DNA from: Streptomyces verrucosisporus
GTDB lineage: Bacteria > Actinomycetota > Actinomycetes > Streptomycetales > Streptomycetaceae
Assembly (NCBI RefSeq): GCF_017114865.1
Contig: NZ_JADEYH010000003.1
Location: 124,001-188,000, forward strand
Reading direction: 5' to 3'
Length of the DNA stretch: 64,000 bases
Both the position numbers and the translations under genes were made by a program. Shown here piece after piece: positions 1 through 10,195 of the stretch. The notes below the pieces were generated by a model. That model was not told the origin of the DNA, searched no databases, and saw only the letters and a program-made list of their open reading frames with translations. Position 1 is the stretch's first letter, and every line of letters starts with the position of its first letter.

Positions 1-85
1 CGACGGTGAGGGCGGGCTTGTCCGTCCCGCCGAGCCGGCGGGCGGCGCCGCCGGCGATGACGACGGCGTCGTACACATCAGTCAT
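1..85 (-). CDS. MobA-like NTP transferase, N-terminal fragment
   Basis: Partial gene running off the left edge; only the first 28 codons are present. From the ATG at 85 the peptide reads MTDVYDAVVIAGGAARRLGG followed by TDKPAL. This is the nucleotide-binding signature of MobA-type molybdenum cofactor guanylyltransferases (AGG...R..G..K). The family transfers a nucleotide onto a cofactor or sugar phosphate in the cytoplasm. Too little is visible to decide whether it is true MobA or a generic NTP transferase. Confidence 0.75.
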   Translation of the reverse strand, partial: MTDVYDAVVIAGGAARRLGGTDKPALTV

Positions 86-176
86 GTCCCGAGTGTGACC
101 CCCGCCTCCCCGGTCCGGGCGAAGGGGGCCCGGGCCGGGGAGGCGGACGTCAGACGGACGTCAGGACGTCAGGACG

Positions 177-1582
177 TCAAAGGGTGCGCAGCAGTACCGC
201 CGGGTGCTCGACGCAGTCCGCCACGTACCGCAGGAAACCGCCCGCCGTACCGCCGTCGCACACCCGGTGGTCGAAGGTGAAGGACAGCTGCACGACCTGG
301 CGCACCGCCAGCTCGCCCTCGTGCACCCACGGCCTGGGAGTGATGCGGCCGACCCCGAGCATCGCCGCCTCGGGGTGGTTGATGATCGGAGTCGAGCCGT
401 CCACCCCGAACACGCCGTAGTTGTTGAGGGTGAAGGTGCCGCCGGTCAGCTCGGCGGGCGTCAGTCTCCCCGCGCGGGCGGACTCGGTGAGCCGGGCGAT
501 CTCCTCGGACAGTCCGGCCGCGCCGCGGGTGTGGGCGTCGCGTATGACGGGGACCACGAGTCCGCGGTCGGTCTGCGCGGCGAAGCCCAGGTGGACCTCG
601 GGCAGCCGGACGATCTCGCGCGCGGCCGTGTCCACCGTCGCGTTCAGCTCGGGGAACCGGGCGAGGGCGGCCGTGCAGATGCGGGCGAGGAGCGCGAGCA
701 GGGAGATCTTCGGCCCCGCGGCGTTCATCGCCCGACGGGCGGCGAGCAGTTCGGTGGCGTCGGCGTCCACCCAGCAGGTGGCGTCCGGGATCTCGCGCCG
801 GGAGGTGGAGAGCTTGTCGGCGACCGTACCGCGCAGCCCGCGCAGCGGGATCCGCTCGCCGTGCGCGGCGGGCGCGGGTGCGGACACGGCGGTGGCGGCG
901 GCCGGGGCGGGCTCCACCCGGGCCGCCGCCACCGCGCGTTCGACGTCGGCGCGCAGGATCAGCCCCCGCGGGCCGGAGCCGGCGACCTGCCGCAGATCGA
1001 CCCCGTGCTCCCGCGCGAGTCGCCGTACCAGCGGCGAGATCACCGGGACGGGTCCGTCGGCAGGGCGGATGTCCACGGGCGCCGCGGGCCGGCCGGCCGC
1101 CACGGGTGCGGCGGGCTCCGGAGCCGGAGCGGCGGGGGCGGCGGGCTCCGGAGCCGGAGCGGCGGGGGGCGGGACGGGCACGCCGTTCGCCGGGCGGACC
1201 CGCCTGCGGCGGGCGGCGGGCGCGCCCGTGCCGTACCCCACCAGCACGTTCCCGGACTTCTCCGAGGTGTCTGCCGGAGCGTCGGCCCGCGCCTCGGCGG
1301 GGGCGGCGGCGGCCGGCCCGCCCGCCGGGACGGCGGACGCTCCGACGGCCACCGTCACCAGCGGCGCGCCGACGGGGATCTCGGCGCCCTCCTCCCCGAA
1401 CCGGGCGGTGACCACACCGCCGTACGGGCACGGCACCTCGACCATCGCCTTGGCCGTCTCGACCTCCACCACCGGCTGGTCGACGGCGACGACGTCGCCC
1501 ACGGACACCAGCCAGCGGACGATCTCGGCCTCCGTCAGCCCCTCGCCCAGATCGGGCAGGGCGAACTCGCGGACCTCGGCCA

Positions 1583-1583
<1 letters not shown>
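177..1583 (-). CDS. bkdC: branched-chain 2-oxoacid dehydrogenase E2, dihydrolipoamide acyltransferase
   Basis: 468-residue core subunit that moves the acyl group from E1 to CoA, supplying isobutyryl-, isovaleryl- and 2-methylbutyryl-CoA from Val, Leu and Ile; these also prime branched fatty acids in streptomycetes. Seen: one lipoyl domain (about residues 4-78) with the lipoylated lysine at K45 in ETAKAM; a long Pro/Ala linker; a peripheral subunit-binding domain around ISPLVRRLAREHGVDL; and a catalytic domain with the DHRVCDGG active-site motif near the end. The ATG at 1583 overlaps the E1beta stop as TGATG, so the two are translationally coupled. The linker contains a 30-base tandem repeat at 1111-1168. 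Third gene of the bkdABC operon. Confidence 0.93.
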
Positions 1584-2685
<1,102 letters not shown>

Positions 2686-2689
<4 letters not shown>

Positions 2690-3873
2690 CGCTCGCCTCC
2701 CGCAATGTTCCCGGCGTGCCCGCCGTCCCCGCCGTTCCCGCCGTTCCCGTCCTGGTCGTCGTTCTCCGCGTCCAGCTCCGCGCGCAGCTGTGCGGCCTGC
2801 TCCCCCAGCTGCGTGGTCTTCTCCGCGTAGACGTGGCCGAAGAGGTCCATCGGATCGAGCACCGGGTCCTCGTTCATCGCATCGCGCAGCAGCGAGGCCA
2901 TCTCCTCGGCCTCCTCGTGCGCCCCGTCGCGTGTCGCGTCGTCGAACAGGCCGCGCTCGGCCAGTTCGCGCTCCAGCAGCGCCACGGGGTCGTGCTCGAG
3001 CCATTCCCCGACCTCGTCGTCGCCGCGGTAGCGGGTGGCGTCGTCGGCGTTGGTGTGGGCGTCGATCCGGTAGGTCACGGCCTCCACGAGGGTGGGCCCC
3101 TCGCCGCGCCGGGCGCGCTCGACGGCCTCGGCCAGCACCCGGTGGACGGCGGCGGCGTCGTTGCCGTCCACCAGCCGGCCGGGGATGCCGTAGCCGACGG
3201 CCTTGTGGGCCAGCGAGGGCGCGGCGGTCTGCTTGGCCAGGGGGACGGAGATCGCGAAGCCGTTGTTCTGCACGAGGAAGACCGTCGGGGTCCGCCAGAC
3301 GGCGGCGAAGTTCAGCGCCTCGTGGAAGTCTCCCTCACTGGTGCCGCCGTCGCCGACCATGGCCAGCGCCACCACGTCGTCACCCTTGAGCCGGGCGGCG
3401 TGGGCGAGCCCGACGGCGTGCGGCAGGTGGGTGGCCAGCGGTGTGGACAGCGGGGCGACGCGGTGCCGGTGCGGGTCGTAGCCGGTGTGCCAGTCGCCGC
3501 GCAGCAGACCCAGCGCCTCGGCCGGGTCCATGCCGCGGGCGACGGCGGCGAGGGTGTCGCGGTAGCTGGGGAAGAGCCAGTCGCGCTCCCGGAGCACCAG
3601 GGCCGCGGCCACCTCGCACGCCTCCTGCCCGGTGGAGGAGGGGTAGACGGCGAGCCTGCCCTGCCTGGTGAGCGCGGTGGCCTGCCGGTTGTAGCGGCGG
3701 CCCCTCACCAGGTGCGCGTAGAGCGTCCTGAGCAGGCCGGGGTCGAGGTCGGCGCCGGTGCCCAGCAGCCGGTACGGCTCGGAGTCCGGCAGCAGCGGCA
3801 CCGGGTCCGTGCGCGGCTGCCAGGCGGGCGCCGGCGCGGGGCGGTATGCGCCTGGCTGCTCCAGGACTGTCAT
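2686..3873 (-). CDS. bkdA: branched-chain 2-oxoacid dehydrogenase E1 alpha subunit
   Basis: 395 residues, first gene of the operon. The thiamine-diphosphate motif runs from GDGGTSEGD to VQNN, as in 2-oxoacid decarboxylase E1alpha chains. YRIDAHTNADDATRYR corresponds to the flexible loop that carries regulatory serines in mitochondrial enzymes; here the serines are replaced by Thr/Asn. The C-terminal 20-odd residues are a Gly/Asn/Asp-rich tail unlike the rest. It is transcribed away from the Lrp-type regulator at 4053, and the 179-bp gap between them contains a TetR-type palindrome and a DnaA box. Confidence 0.93.
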
Positions 3874-3937
3874 GCGGCACCTCCTGGTAGGGGGGCATCT
3901 GCGGGCAGGGGGGCCGCCGGATCGGGCGACCTCCCCT

Positions 3938-3951
3938 ACCGATTGTTCGGT
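3938..3951. promoter_or_regulatory. TetR-type operator-like palindrome in bkdA/bkdR intergenic region
   Basis: ACCGATTGTTCGGT. It fits ACCG-N6-CGGT and differs from the two identical palindromes at 5313 and 10241 (ACCGATCGTTCGGT) at one internal base. It lies 64 bp upstream of the bkdA start codon and about 100 bp upstream of bkdR. The likely reader is the TetR protein encoded at 4602-5270; this is inference from sequence sharing, not a demonstrated site. Confidence 0.55.
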
Positions 3952-3985
3952 CGCCGGCGCATTTTGGCTACGGGTGGCATCGCCC

Positions 3986-3994
3986 TGTGGACAA
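3986..3994 (-). promoter_or_regulatory. DnaA box (TTGTCCACA) upstream of bkdR
   Basis: TGTGGACAA on the plus strand, i.e. TTGTCCACA on the minus strand. This is the preferred Streptomyces DnaA 9-mer with no mismatch. It sits 34 bp from the palindrome at 3938-3951 and overlaps an alternative upstream GTG for bkdR. Confidence 0.55.
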
Positions 3995-4052
3995 ACGGTT
4001 CCGCACCGCGTGGGATGTCGGCAGGACGTCCATGGAGGGGAGGCGGCAGGCC

Positions 4053-4553
4053 ATGCCGGAAGAACAGATGGCCCCCGAGGCGCCGGAGGAGGGGAACCGG
4101 CCGCCCGCCAGACCGCTCGATCCCGTCGACCGGTCCATCCTGCGGATGCTGCAACTGGACGGGCGCGCGTCGATACGGTCGGTCGCCGAACGGGTGCACG
4201 TGTCCCGGGCGAACGCGTACGCCCGGATCAACCGCCTCGTGGAGGACGGGGTGATACGCGGCTTCGCGGCCCGGGTGGACCACGAGCGGGCCGGCCAGGG
4301 CGCGTCGGCGTACATCACGCTGAAGATCGTGCAGAACTCCTGGCGCGCGGTGCGCGAGAAGCTCCAGGCGCTGCCGGGCGCCGCGCACATAGCACTGGTC
4401 AGCGGCGACTTCGATGTGCTGCTGCTGGTGCACACCGCCGACAACCGGGCGCTGCGGGAGCTGGTGCTCACCCGGATACAGGCGATGCCGGAGGTGCTGA
4501 GCACCCGCACCCTGCTGGTCTTCGAGGAGACCGATCTCGAGCCCGAGCCGTGA
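4053..4553 (+). CDS. bkdR: Lrp/AsnC family regulator of the bkd operon
   Basis: 166 residues. An N-terminal winged HTH (DPVDRSILRMLQLDGRASIR to RANAYARINRLVEDGVI) is followed by an Lrp/AsnC ligand-binding alpha-beta domain (AYITLKIV, HIALVSGDFDVLLLVH). Proteins of this type next to bkd genes respond to branched amino acids or their ketoacids. It is divergent from bkdABC, the usual arrangement for BkdR. I chose the ATG at 4053 because GGGGAGG lies 9 bases upstream; in-frame starts at 3987 (GTG) and 4032 (ATG) would add 22 and 7 residues. The target is inferred from position. Confidence 0.88.
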   Translation: MPEEQMAPEAPEEGNRPPARPLDPVDRSILRMLQLDGRASIRSVAERVHVSRANAYARINRLVEDGVIRGFAARVDHERAGQGASAYITLKIVQNSWRAVREKLQALPGAAHIALVSGDFDVLLLVHTADNRALRELVLTRIQAMPEVLSTRTLLVFEETDLEPEP

Positions 4554-4601
4554 GCGGCGGGCCGCACCCGGTCCCCGCCCCCGGCTCCCGCGCCGCTGCC
4601 G

Positions 4602-5270
4602 CTACTGCTTGCGCAGCCCCTCGAAGGCCAGCCGCACCACGGCGTCGGCGACCCGCTCGCGGTCCGCGGCGTCCCCGGGCTGCGGGCGGTACCACTCCAC
4701 GATGGAGTTGATCATCCCGAACAGCAGCCGGGTGGCCAGCCGGGCCTCCAGGTCCGAGCGGATGTCGCCCTCTGCGGCGGCGGCCTTCAGCAGCCCGGCC
4801 ACCCGGTGGTCGAACTCCCGGCGGCGCTCCATCGCCCAGCGCTCGGTGCGGGTGTTGCCCCGTACCCGCAGCAGCAGGGTGACGTAGGGCAGCTCGGCCA
4901 TCAGCACCTCGGTGGTGCGGCGGGTGACGTGCTCCAGCCGCTCGATCGCCCGTCCCCGGCCGGCGTCCGGCTCGTCCAGGATGGCGAAGAGGCCGTCGAG
5001 CGCGCGGGCTATCGCCCGGCGCAGCAGTTCCTCCTTGCCCCGCACGTGGTGGTAGATGGAGGACTTGGAGATCCCCGCCGCACGGGAGAGGTGCTCCATC
5101 GAAGTGCCGTCGTAGCCACGCTCGTTGAACACCTCCACGGCCACCGCGAGGAGCGACTCGGGCGTGTAGGTGTCGCGCCCCGGCGACTTGGCTGAGGGCC
5201 TGGCCGGGGGGTCGGCCGGCGACCCGGCCGACGGCTTGACTGGCGGCTTGACGGGCGGCTCGACTGGCAT
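4602..5270 (-). CDS. TetR/AcrR family regulator, candidate PaaR-type repressor
   Basis: 222 residues from the ATG at 5270. A low-complexity Pro/Lys/Ser N-terminal stretch of about 40 residues precedes a typical TetR HTH (LLAVAVEVFNERGYDGTSME, then LSRAAGISKSSIYHHVRGKE) and an all-helical ligand domain. It is transcribed divergently from paaN, and the promoter between them holds the palindrome ACCGATCGTTCGGT, repeated exactly at paaA. That makes it the best candidate for the repressor of the phenylacetate genes, with phenylacetyl-CoA as the likely inducer by analogy with PaaR proteins. It converges with bkdR; the 48 bp between them show no clear terminator. Confidence 0.85.
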   Translation of the reverse strand: MPVEPPVKPPVKPSAGSPADPPARPSAKSPGRDTYTPESLLAVAVEVFNERGYDGTSMEHLSRAAGISKSSIYHHVRGKEELLRRAIARALDGLFAILDEPDAGRGRAIERLEHVTRRTTEVLMAELPYVTLLLRVRGNTRTERWAMERRREFDHRVAGLLKAAAAEGDIRSDLEARLATRLLFGMINSIVEWYRPQPGDAADRERVADAVVRLAFEGLRKQ

Positions 5271-5280
5271 GGTCTCGATG

Positions 5281-5289
5281 TTATCCACA
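5281..5289 (+). promoter_or_regulatory. DnaA box (TTATCCACA) in tetR/paaN promoter
   Basis: Perfect TTATCCACA 9-mer, 11 bp upstream of the tetR start codon and 23 bp from the TetR-type palindrome at 5313-5326. Confidence 0.5.
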
Positions 5290-5312
5290 GGCGGCCTGCC
5301 CCTCTTGCCCCG

Positions 5313-5326
5313 ACCGATCGTTCGGT
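5313..5326. promoter_or_regulatory. TetR-type operator in the tetR/paaN divergent promoter
   Basis: ACCGATCGTTCGGT, a near-perfect palindrome matching ACCG-NN-CG-NN-CGGT, the core reported for actinobacterial PaaR operators. Its reverse complement occurs exactly at 10241-10254 upstream of paaA. Located 43 bp upstream of the TetR start and 125 bp upstream of paaN, so it can control both directions. Confidence 0.7.
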
Positions 5327-5451
5327 AGCAGTATCTACCTGTCCGTCCGTCCGCGCACGGCTGCCCGCGCGCCCTCCACGGCCCGCCCCGGCACCGTCCG
5401 TACGGGCGCCGCGCCCGCCCGCTCGCAAGCTCGACGAGGAGTTGGTCCCCG

Positions 5452-7164
5452 ATGGCCGCCGCACCCACCCAGGCCCCGCCGCTGACCCCGGAGGGGCTCG
5501 CGGACAAGCACCGCCCGACGCTCCAGCGGGCGCTGGAGGCGATCCGCACCAGGGAGTACTGGTCCCCGTATCCGGAGCACCCCAAGGCGTACGGCGAGGA
5601 GCACGGCACGCTCGGCCCCGCCGGGGGGAAGGCCGCGTTCGACGCCCTGCTGGGCCGCCGCTTCGAGCTGGACCAGCCCGGCACGGACGGGTGGGTGGGC
5701 GGCGAGGTCTCGCCGTACGGTGTCGAGCTGGGCGTGGAGTACCCGCATGCCGACATCGAGGCGCTGCTGCCCGCGATGCGCGCCGCGCTGCCCGCCTGGC
5801 GGGACGCGGGGCCTCAGGTGAGGGCGCTGGTGTGCCTGGAGATCCTGGCCCGGATCAACGCGCGCACCCACGAGTTCGCCCATGCGGTGATGCACACCAG
5901 CGGGCAGGCGTACATGATGGCGATGCAGGCCGGCGGCCCGCACGCCCAGGACCGCGGTCTGGAGGCGGTGGCGTACGCCTACGCCGAGCAGACCCGCACC
6001 CCGGCCTCGGCGCGGTGGTCCAAGCCGCAGGGCAAGCGGGACCCGCTGGAGCTGGCCAAGGGGTTCACACCGGTGCCGCGCGGGGTCTCGCTGATGATCG
6101 GCTGCAACACCTTCCCCACCTGGAACGGCTACCCGGGCCTGTTCGCCTCCCTGGCCACGGGCAATCCGGTGCTGGTCAAGCCGCATCCGCGCGCGGTCCT
6201 GCCGCTGGCGATGACGGTGCGGGTCGCCCGTGAGGTCCTCGCCGAGGCCGGCTTCGACCCGAACACGGTGGCGCTGGCCGCCGAGCGGGACGGCGAGGGC
6301 ATCGCCAGGGAGCTGGCCCTGCGCCCCGAGGTCCGGATCATCGACTACACGGGTTCGACCGCCTTCGGCGACTGGCTGGAGGCCAACGCCCGCCAGGCCC
6401 AGGTCTTCACCGAGAAGGCCGGCGTGAACACGATCGTCGTCGACTCCACCGACGACTACCGGGGCATGCTGGGCAATCTGGCCTTCTCCCTGTCCCTCTA
6501 CAGCGGCCAGATGTGCACCACCCCGCAGAACCTGCTGATCCCGCGAGGCGGCATCGACACCGACGCGGGCCACAAGTCCTACGAGGAGTTCACCGCCGAC
6601 CTGGCGGGCGCGGTGGGCAAGCTGCTGGGCGACGACCAGCGGGCGGTGGCGCTGCTGGGCGCGATCGTCAACCCCGGGGTGCGCGAGCGGCTGGAGGGCG
6701 CCTCGGAGCTGGGCGAGACCATCCTGGCCTCGCGCGCGGTGGAGCATCCGGAGTTCCCCGGCGCCACGGTCCGCACCCCGGCGATCGTCGGGCTGGACGG
6801 GGCGAAGCCCGAGTCGGAGGAGGTCTGCATGTCGGAGTGCTTCGGTCCGGTCTCCTTCGCCGTCGCCGTGGACTCCACCGCCGAGGCGGTCGAGCTGCTG
6901 CGCCGCACCGTCCGGGAGAAGGGCGCGATGACGGTCGGCGCCTACACCACCTCGCCCGAGGTGGAGCGGCTGGTGGAGGAGGCCTGTCTGGAGGAGTGCG
7001 CCCAGCTCTCGCTGAACCTCACCGGCGGGGTGTACGTGAACCAGACCGCGGCGTTCTCCGACTTCCACGGCTCCGGCGGCAACCCGGCGGCCAACGCCGC
7101 GCTGTGCGACGGGGCTTTCGTGGCGAGTCGCTTCCGTGTGGTGGAGGTCCGTCGGCAAGCCTGA
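5452..7164 (+). CDS. paaN: phenylacetic acid degradation protein PaaN, aldehyde dehydrogenase family
   Basis: 570 residues, aldehyde dehydrogenase superfamily. The catalytic cysteine is in SLYSGQMCTTPQN and the general-base glutamate region in VFTEKAGVN. It is shorter than the E. coli PaaZ fusion and shows no MaoC hydratase domain, so it resembles the stand-alone actinobacterial PaaN thought to oxidise the ring-opened aldehyde of the phenylacetyl-CoA pathway. The ATG has GAGGAG about 10 bases upstream. It lies in a separate unit 3.1 kb from paaABCDE but shares the same operator sequence, which links the two. Confidence 0.9.
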   Translation: MAAAPTQAPPLTPEGLADKHRPTLQRALEAIRTREYWSPYPEHPKAYGEEHGTLGPAGGKAAFDALLGRRFELDQPGTDGWVGGEVSPYGVELGVEYPHADIEALLPAMRAALPAWRDAGPQVRALVCLEILARINARTHEFAHAVMHTSGQAYMMAMQAGGPHAQDRGLEAVAYAYAEQTRTPASARWSKPQGKRDPLELAKGFTPVPRGVSLMIGCNTFPTWNGYPGLFASLATGNPVLVKPHPRAVLPLAMTVRVAREVLAEAGFDPNTVALAAERDGEGIARELALRPEVRIIDYTGSTAFGDWLEANARQAQVFTEKAGVNTIVVDSTDDYRGMLGNLAFSLSLYSGQMCTTPQNLLIPRGGIDTDAGHKSYEEFTADLAGAVGKLLGDDQRAVALLGAIVNPGVRERLEGASELGETILASRAVEHPEFPGATVRTPAIVGLDGAKPESEEVCMSECFGPVSFAVAVDSTAEAVELLRRTVREKGAMTVGAYTTSPEVERLVEEACLEECAQLSLNLTGGVYVNQTAAFSDFHGSGGNPAANAALCDGAFVASRFRVVEVRRQA

Positions 7165-7174
7165 CGCCCCCGCC

Positions 7175-7204
7175 CCCGGGGCCCGCCGTGCGGCGGGCCC
7201 CGGG
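7175..7204. terminator. bidirectional hairpin between paaN and SpoU gene
   Basis: Inverted repeat with 14-base perfect arms (7175-7188 and 7191-7204) and a minimal loop, in the 64-bp gap between two convergent genes. No T tract, as is usual in this genus. Confidence 0.7.
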
Positions 7205-7228
7205 CCGGACGGCCCCGGCGGGGCGCTC

Positions 7229-7915
7229 TCAGCCGATGTCGGCGTGCGCGCGGATCCAGGCGTGCATGGCGATGGCCGCCGCCGCGCCCGCGTTGATGGA
7301 CCGGGTGGAGCCGAACTGGGCGATGGAGCAGACGCGTTCGGCGTGCTTCCAGGCCTCCTGCGTCAGCCCCGGGCCTTCCTGGCCGAAGAGCAGCACACAG
7401 CGGCGGGGCAGTTCGGTCGTCTCCAGCGGGACGGCGCCGGGGAGGTTGTCGATCCCGATGACCGGCAACCCCTCGGCCCGTGCCCAGCCGGCCAGCGCGG
7501 CCAAGTCCGGATGGTGGGTGATGTGCTGGTACCGGTCGGTGACCATCGCGCCGCGCCGGTTCCACCGGCGCTTCCCGACGATGTGGATCTCCCTGGCCAG
7601 GAAGGCGTTGGCGGTACGCACGACACTGCCGATGTTGAAGTCGTGGTTCCAGTTCTCCACCGCGACGTGGAAGTCGTGCCGCCGGGTGTCGAGGTCGGCG
7701 ACGATCGCCTCCCGGGTCCAGTAGCGGTAGCGGTCCACGACGTTGCGCCGGTCGCCGCCGGCCAGCAGTTCCGGGTCGTAGTGCCCACCGGCCGGCCACG
7801 GCTCGGGGTGGGGGCCGACGCCCACCTCCGTGCCGTAGCCCTCGTCGTACTGCACGGGCTCGTCCCGCACGAGTTCGTCCCGCACCGGCCGGTTCTCCGT
7901 CTTGCCTTCGCTCAC
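7229..7915 (-). CDS. TrmH/SpoU family RNA methyltransferase
   Basis: 228 residues. SPOUT-fold 2'-O-ribose methyltransferase signatures are present in order: NIGSVVRTANAF (motif 1), LLFGQEGPGL (motif 2) and RSINAGAAAAIAMH (motif 3, knot/SAM binding). The substrate, tRNA or rRNA, cannot be told from sequence. GTG start at 7915; the GTGA overlaps the stop of the upstream HTTM gene, so it is the third gene of a coupled trio. The first 40 residues are charged and variable. Confidence 0.88.
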   Translation of the reverse strand: MSEGKTENRPVRDELVRDEPVQYDEGYGTEVGVGPHPEPWPAGGHYDPELLAGGDRRNVVDRYRYWTREAIVADLDTRRHDFHVAVENWNHDFNIGSVVRTANAFLAREIHIVGKRRWNRRGAMVTDRYQHITHHPDLAALAGWARAEGLPVIGIDNLPGAVPLETTELPRRCVLLFGQEGPGLTQEAWKHAERVCSIAQFGSTRSINAGAAAAIAMHAWIRAHADIG

Positions 7916-9354
7916 CCCACGAGGGTACGTGCGGGGCCGTCGGCCCCGGAGCCCTCGGAGGTCTCCGCTTCCTCCTCCGGCTCGCGCGGTCGGCCGCGGC
8001 GCAGCCGCCCGGCCGCCCGGGACGCCCCGGCCCCGATCCAGACCAGGAAGACCGTCGGCAGGAAGACGGCGTCGGCCGCGATCATGGCGAGCGAGAAGAA
8101 GGGCAGACCGAGGATGACGGCGATGGAGGCGTGCTCCAGCATCATCACGGCGAGCAGCACGTTCTTCACCCGGCGGTTGAAGAGGGTGAAGGGGAAGGCG
8201 ACCTGGACGATCACCGTGCCGTAGGTGAGCAGCATGACCATCAGTCCGCTGCTGCCCAGCACCTCGGCGAGGGCCGGCCAGGGGGAGAAGTAGTCCAGGT
8301 GCAGCGGGTAGTAGACGGCGGTGCCGTCCTGCCAGCGGGAGCCCTGGATCTTGTACCAGCCGGCGGTCGCGTAGATCAGGCAGACCTCGGCCATGATGAT
8401 CAGCAGGACGGCGTTGTGGACGATGTTGCCCAGCACGTCCATCAGCCGGCGGACGTTCTCCCGTCCGTCCGCGGGGCGGGTGACGTACCACCACAGTCCG
8501 TACACCAGCCACAGGCCCCACAGGAAGGTCGCCCAGCCCACGTAGAGCACCGGGCCGTCGTCGCCGAACCAGCTCAGCCGGCCGCCCGCGGTGGCCACCA
8601 GCAGGACGGCGCCGAGCAGCGACCACAGCGCGATGCCGACCAGGTCGTTCCCCCCGGCTCCCGCGCCGCCCCCGGCGCGGGAGCGGCGGGCGCGGCGTGC
8701 GTCGAGCGACCAGACCCGGCCGCAGCGGGTGAGCACCAGGTACATCGCCATCAGATGGATGACGTTGTCGCCGCCGTCGCCCATGAAGACGCTGCGGTTC
8801 TGCAGTGACAGCACGCCGACCATGAACAGCACCGACATGGTCCTGGTGCGCCAGCCGGCCAGCAGCGCGGCGGAGGAGAGCACGGCCAGGGCGTAGACGG
8901 CCTCGAACCAGACGGCGCTGTCGGACCACAGCAGCACCGTGAAGGCGTGGTTGCCCGCCACCAGCCGCTCGCCCAGCTCCCAGCTCCACGGGCCGTCCGG
9001 GCCGTACAGCTCGCGCCGGTGGGGCCACTCGAAGAGCAGGAAGACCAGCCATGTGAAGGAGAAGCCGATCCGGACGACCGCGCTCTGGTACGGGCCCAGC
9101 GCCCGGTCGCTGACCTTGACGATGCCGCGTGCGACCGCTTCGTCGGCCTTCGACAGCAGACGCCGCGACCACGACCGGGGCGGTGCGGCGGGCGGCGCGG
9201 CGGACGGTTCGCCGGACGGCCGCTGCCCGGCCCGCGAAGGCTGCTCCCCGGCCCGCCGGGCGCCGGGGACGGACACGCCGGGGACGGACGCGGCGGAGGC
9301 GGACGTGGTGGAGGCGGGCACGGGCGCGGGGGAGCCGTTCTCGGACTGTGTCAC
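7912..9354 (-). CDS. HTTM domain integral membrane protein
   Basis: 480 residues. A disordered Ala/Pro/Ser N-terminus (about 70 residues) precedes a polytopic membrane region with roughly eight hydrophobic segments, for example VVRIGFSFTWLVFLLFEWPH, AVLLIIMAEVCLIYATAGWY and NVLLAVMMLEHASIAVILGL. This is the horizontally transferred transmembrane (HTTM) family, which includes vitamin-K-dependent gamma-carboxylases and SdpB of Bacillus; the activity here is unknown. GTG at 9354 was chosen because it overlaps the DUF5819 stop as GTGA; an in-frame start at 9390 is also open. It forms an operon with DUF5819 (upstream) and SpoU (downstream). Confidence 0.82.
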   Translation of the reverse strand: MTQSENGSPAPVPASTTSASAASVPGVSVPGARRAGEQPSRAGQRPSGEPSAAPPAAPPRSWSRRLLSKADEAVARGIVKVSDRALGPYQSAVVRIGFSFTWLVFLLFEWPHRRELYGPDGPWSWELGERLVAGNHAFTVLLWSDSAVWFEAVYALAVLSSAALLAGWRTRTMSVLFMVGVLSLQNRSVFMGDGGDNVIHLMAMYLVLTRCGRVWSLDARRARRSRAGGGAGAGGNDLVGIALWSLLGAVLLVATAGGRLSWFGDDGPVLYVGWATFLWGLWLVYGLWWYVTRPADGRENVRRLMDVLGNIVHNAVLLIIMAEVCLIYATAGWYKIQGSRWQDGTAVYYPLHLDYFSPWPALAEVLGSSGLMVMLLTYGTVIVQVAFPFTLFNRRVKNVLLAVMMLEHASIAVILGLPFFSLAMIAADAVFLPTVFLVWIGAGASRAAGRLRRGRPREPEEEAETSEGSGADGPARTLVG

Positions 9355-10094
9355 TTGTCCTCCGGGATGTCCGTGCGGTCGACCGGCCACCAGGGCAGCA
9401 CCCGGTACGTGGTCTCGGCGCCCGCGCTCTCACCGCTCCACGGCGGCGGCGCGACCGGCGTGGTCGCCGACCGCACCTGCACGCGCCGGATCTCGCCGCC
9501 GTTCAGCTCGGGTCCGAACCGCGACATTACGATCCGCCGCAGATACTCCTCGGAGAGGTCCCCGCGCAGCCCGTTGGACCGGTTCTCCTGGTCGTGCGAG
9601 CCGGTGAAGAAGTCCCAGGCGCGGCGGAGCTCGTTCTGGTCGGTGTGGCTGGGGAAGGGGTTGCCGCGGATGTTGCCGATGTCCATCGCCGTCAGGTCCA
9701 CCCAGCCGGTCCGCTCGCGTCCGCCGTCCGGCCGGACCACCTCCGCGCGTGCGTGGACGGCGATGTTCTGCTGGAGCGGGTTGGGGGCGAACAGCTTCCA
9801 GTTCTGCTCGAACTCGGGGTTGATGTAGTCCGAGACCGTCGAACCGTGCTGCTTGCTGAGGGTGTTGTCCGGCGCGACGTGCAGGAAGACCATCGTCAGA
9901 TGCACGCCGGTGAGCACGGTGACGACGCCCAGCGCCACCGCGACGGCGATCCGCGCCGCGGGCGGGAGCGACATCACCCCGGGGGCGTCCTCGGGGGGCG
10001 TGCCGGAAGGCTCCTCGGGAGGCGTACCGGAGGGGGCGCCGTCCGCCGCCGGGGGCGGCGGCGCCTCCTGGCGCGTCTGTGCTTGTGGATCCAT
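9351..10094 (-). CDS. DUF5819 family membrane-anchored protein
   Basis: 247 residues. A Pro-rich cytoplasmic N-terminus with a short repeat (PSGTPPE twice), one transmembrane helix (about residues 48-70, ARIAVAVALGVVTVLTGVHL) and an external domain with NPEFEQNWKLFAPNPLQQN. DUF5819 proteins are regularly found beside HTTM membrane proteins in actinomycetes, as here, which suggests a two-part membrane system of unknown role. Stop and HTTM start overlap. The gene is transcribed away from paaA, with a 195-bp shared promoter region. Confidence 0.82.
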   Translation of the reverse strand: MDPQAQTRQEAPPPPAADGAPSGTPPEEPSGTPPEDAPGVMSLPPAARIAVAVALGVVTVLTGVHLTMVFLHVAPDNTLSKQHGSTVSDYINPEFEQNWKLFAPNPLQQNIAVHARAEVVRPDGGRERTGWVDLTAMDIGNIRGNPFPSHTDQNELRRAWDFFTGSHDQENRSNGLRGDLSEEYLRRIVMSRFGPELNGGEIRRVQVRSATTPVAPPPWSGESAGAETTYRVLPWWPVDRTDIPEDK

Positions 10095-10195
10095 GCCCTC
10101 CCCGATCTCGGGCCCGTCCGGGCCCCGCTCTCACGACCCCGCGACAACGGTCGCGCTCCCCCGCGGCCGCCCCGGTCCGCGGCGGCCCTACGAGG

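Noticed and set aside
5335..7158. 607-codon minus-strand open frame
   Set aside because: Antisense to paaN, whose motifs are unambiguous.
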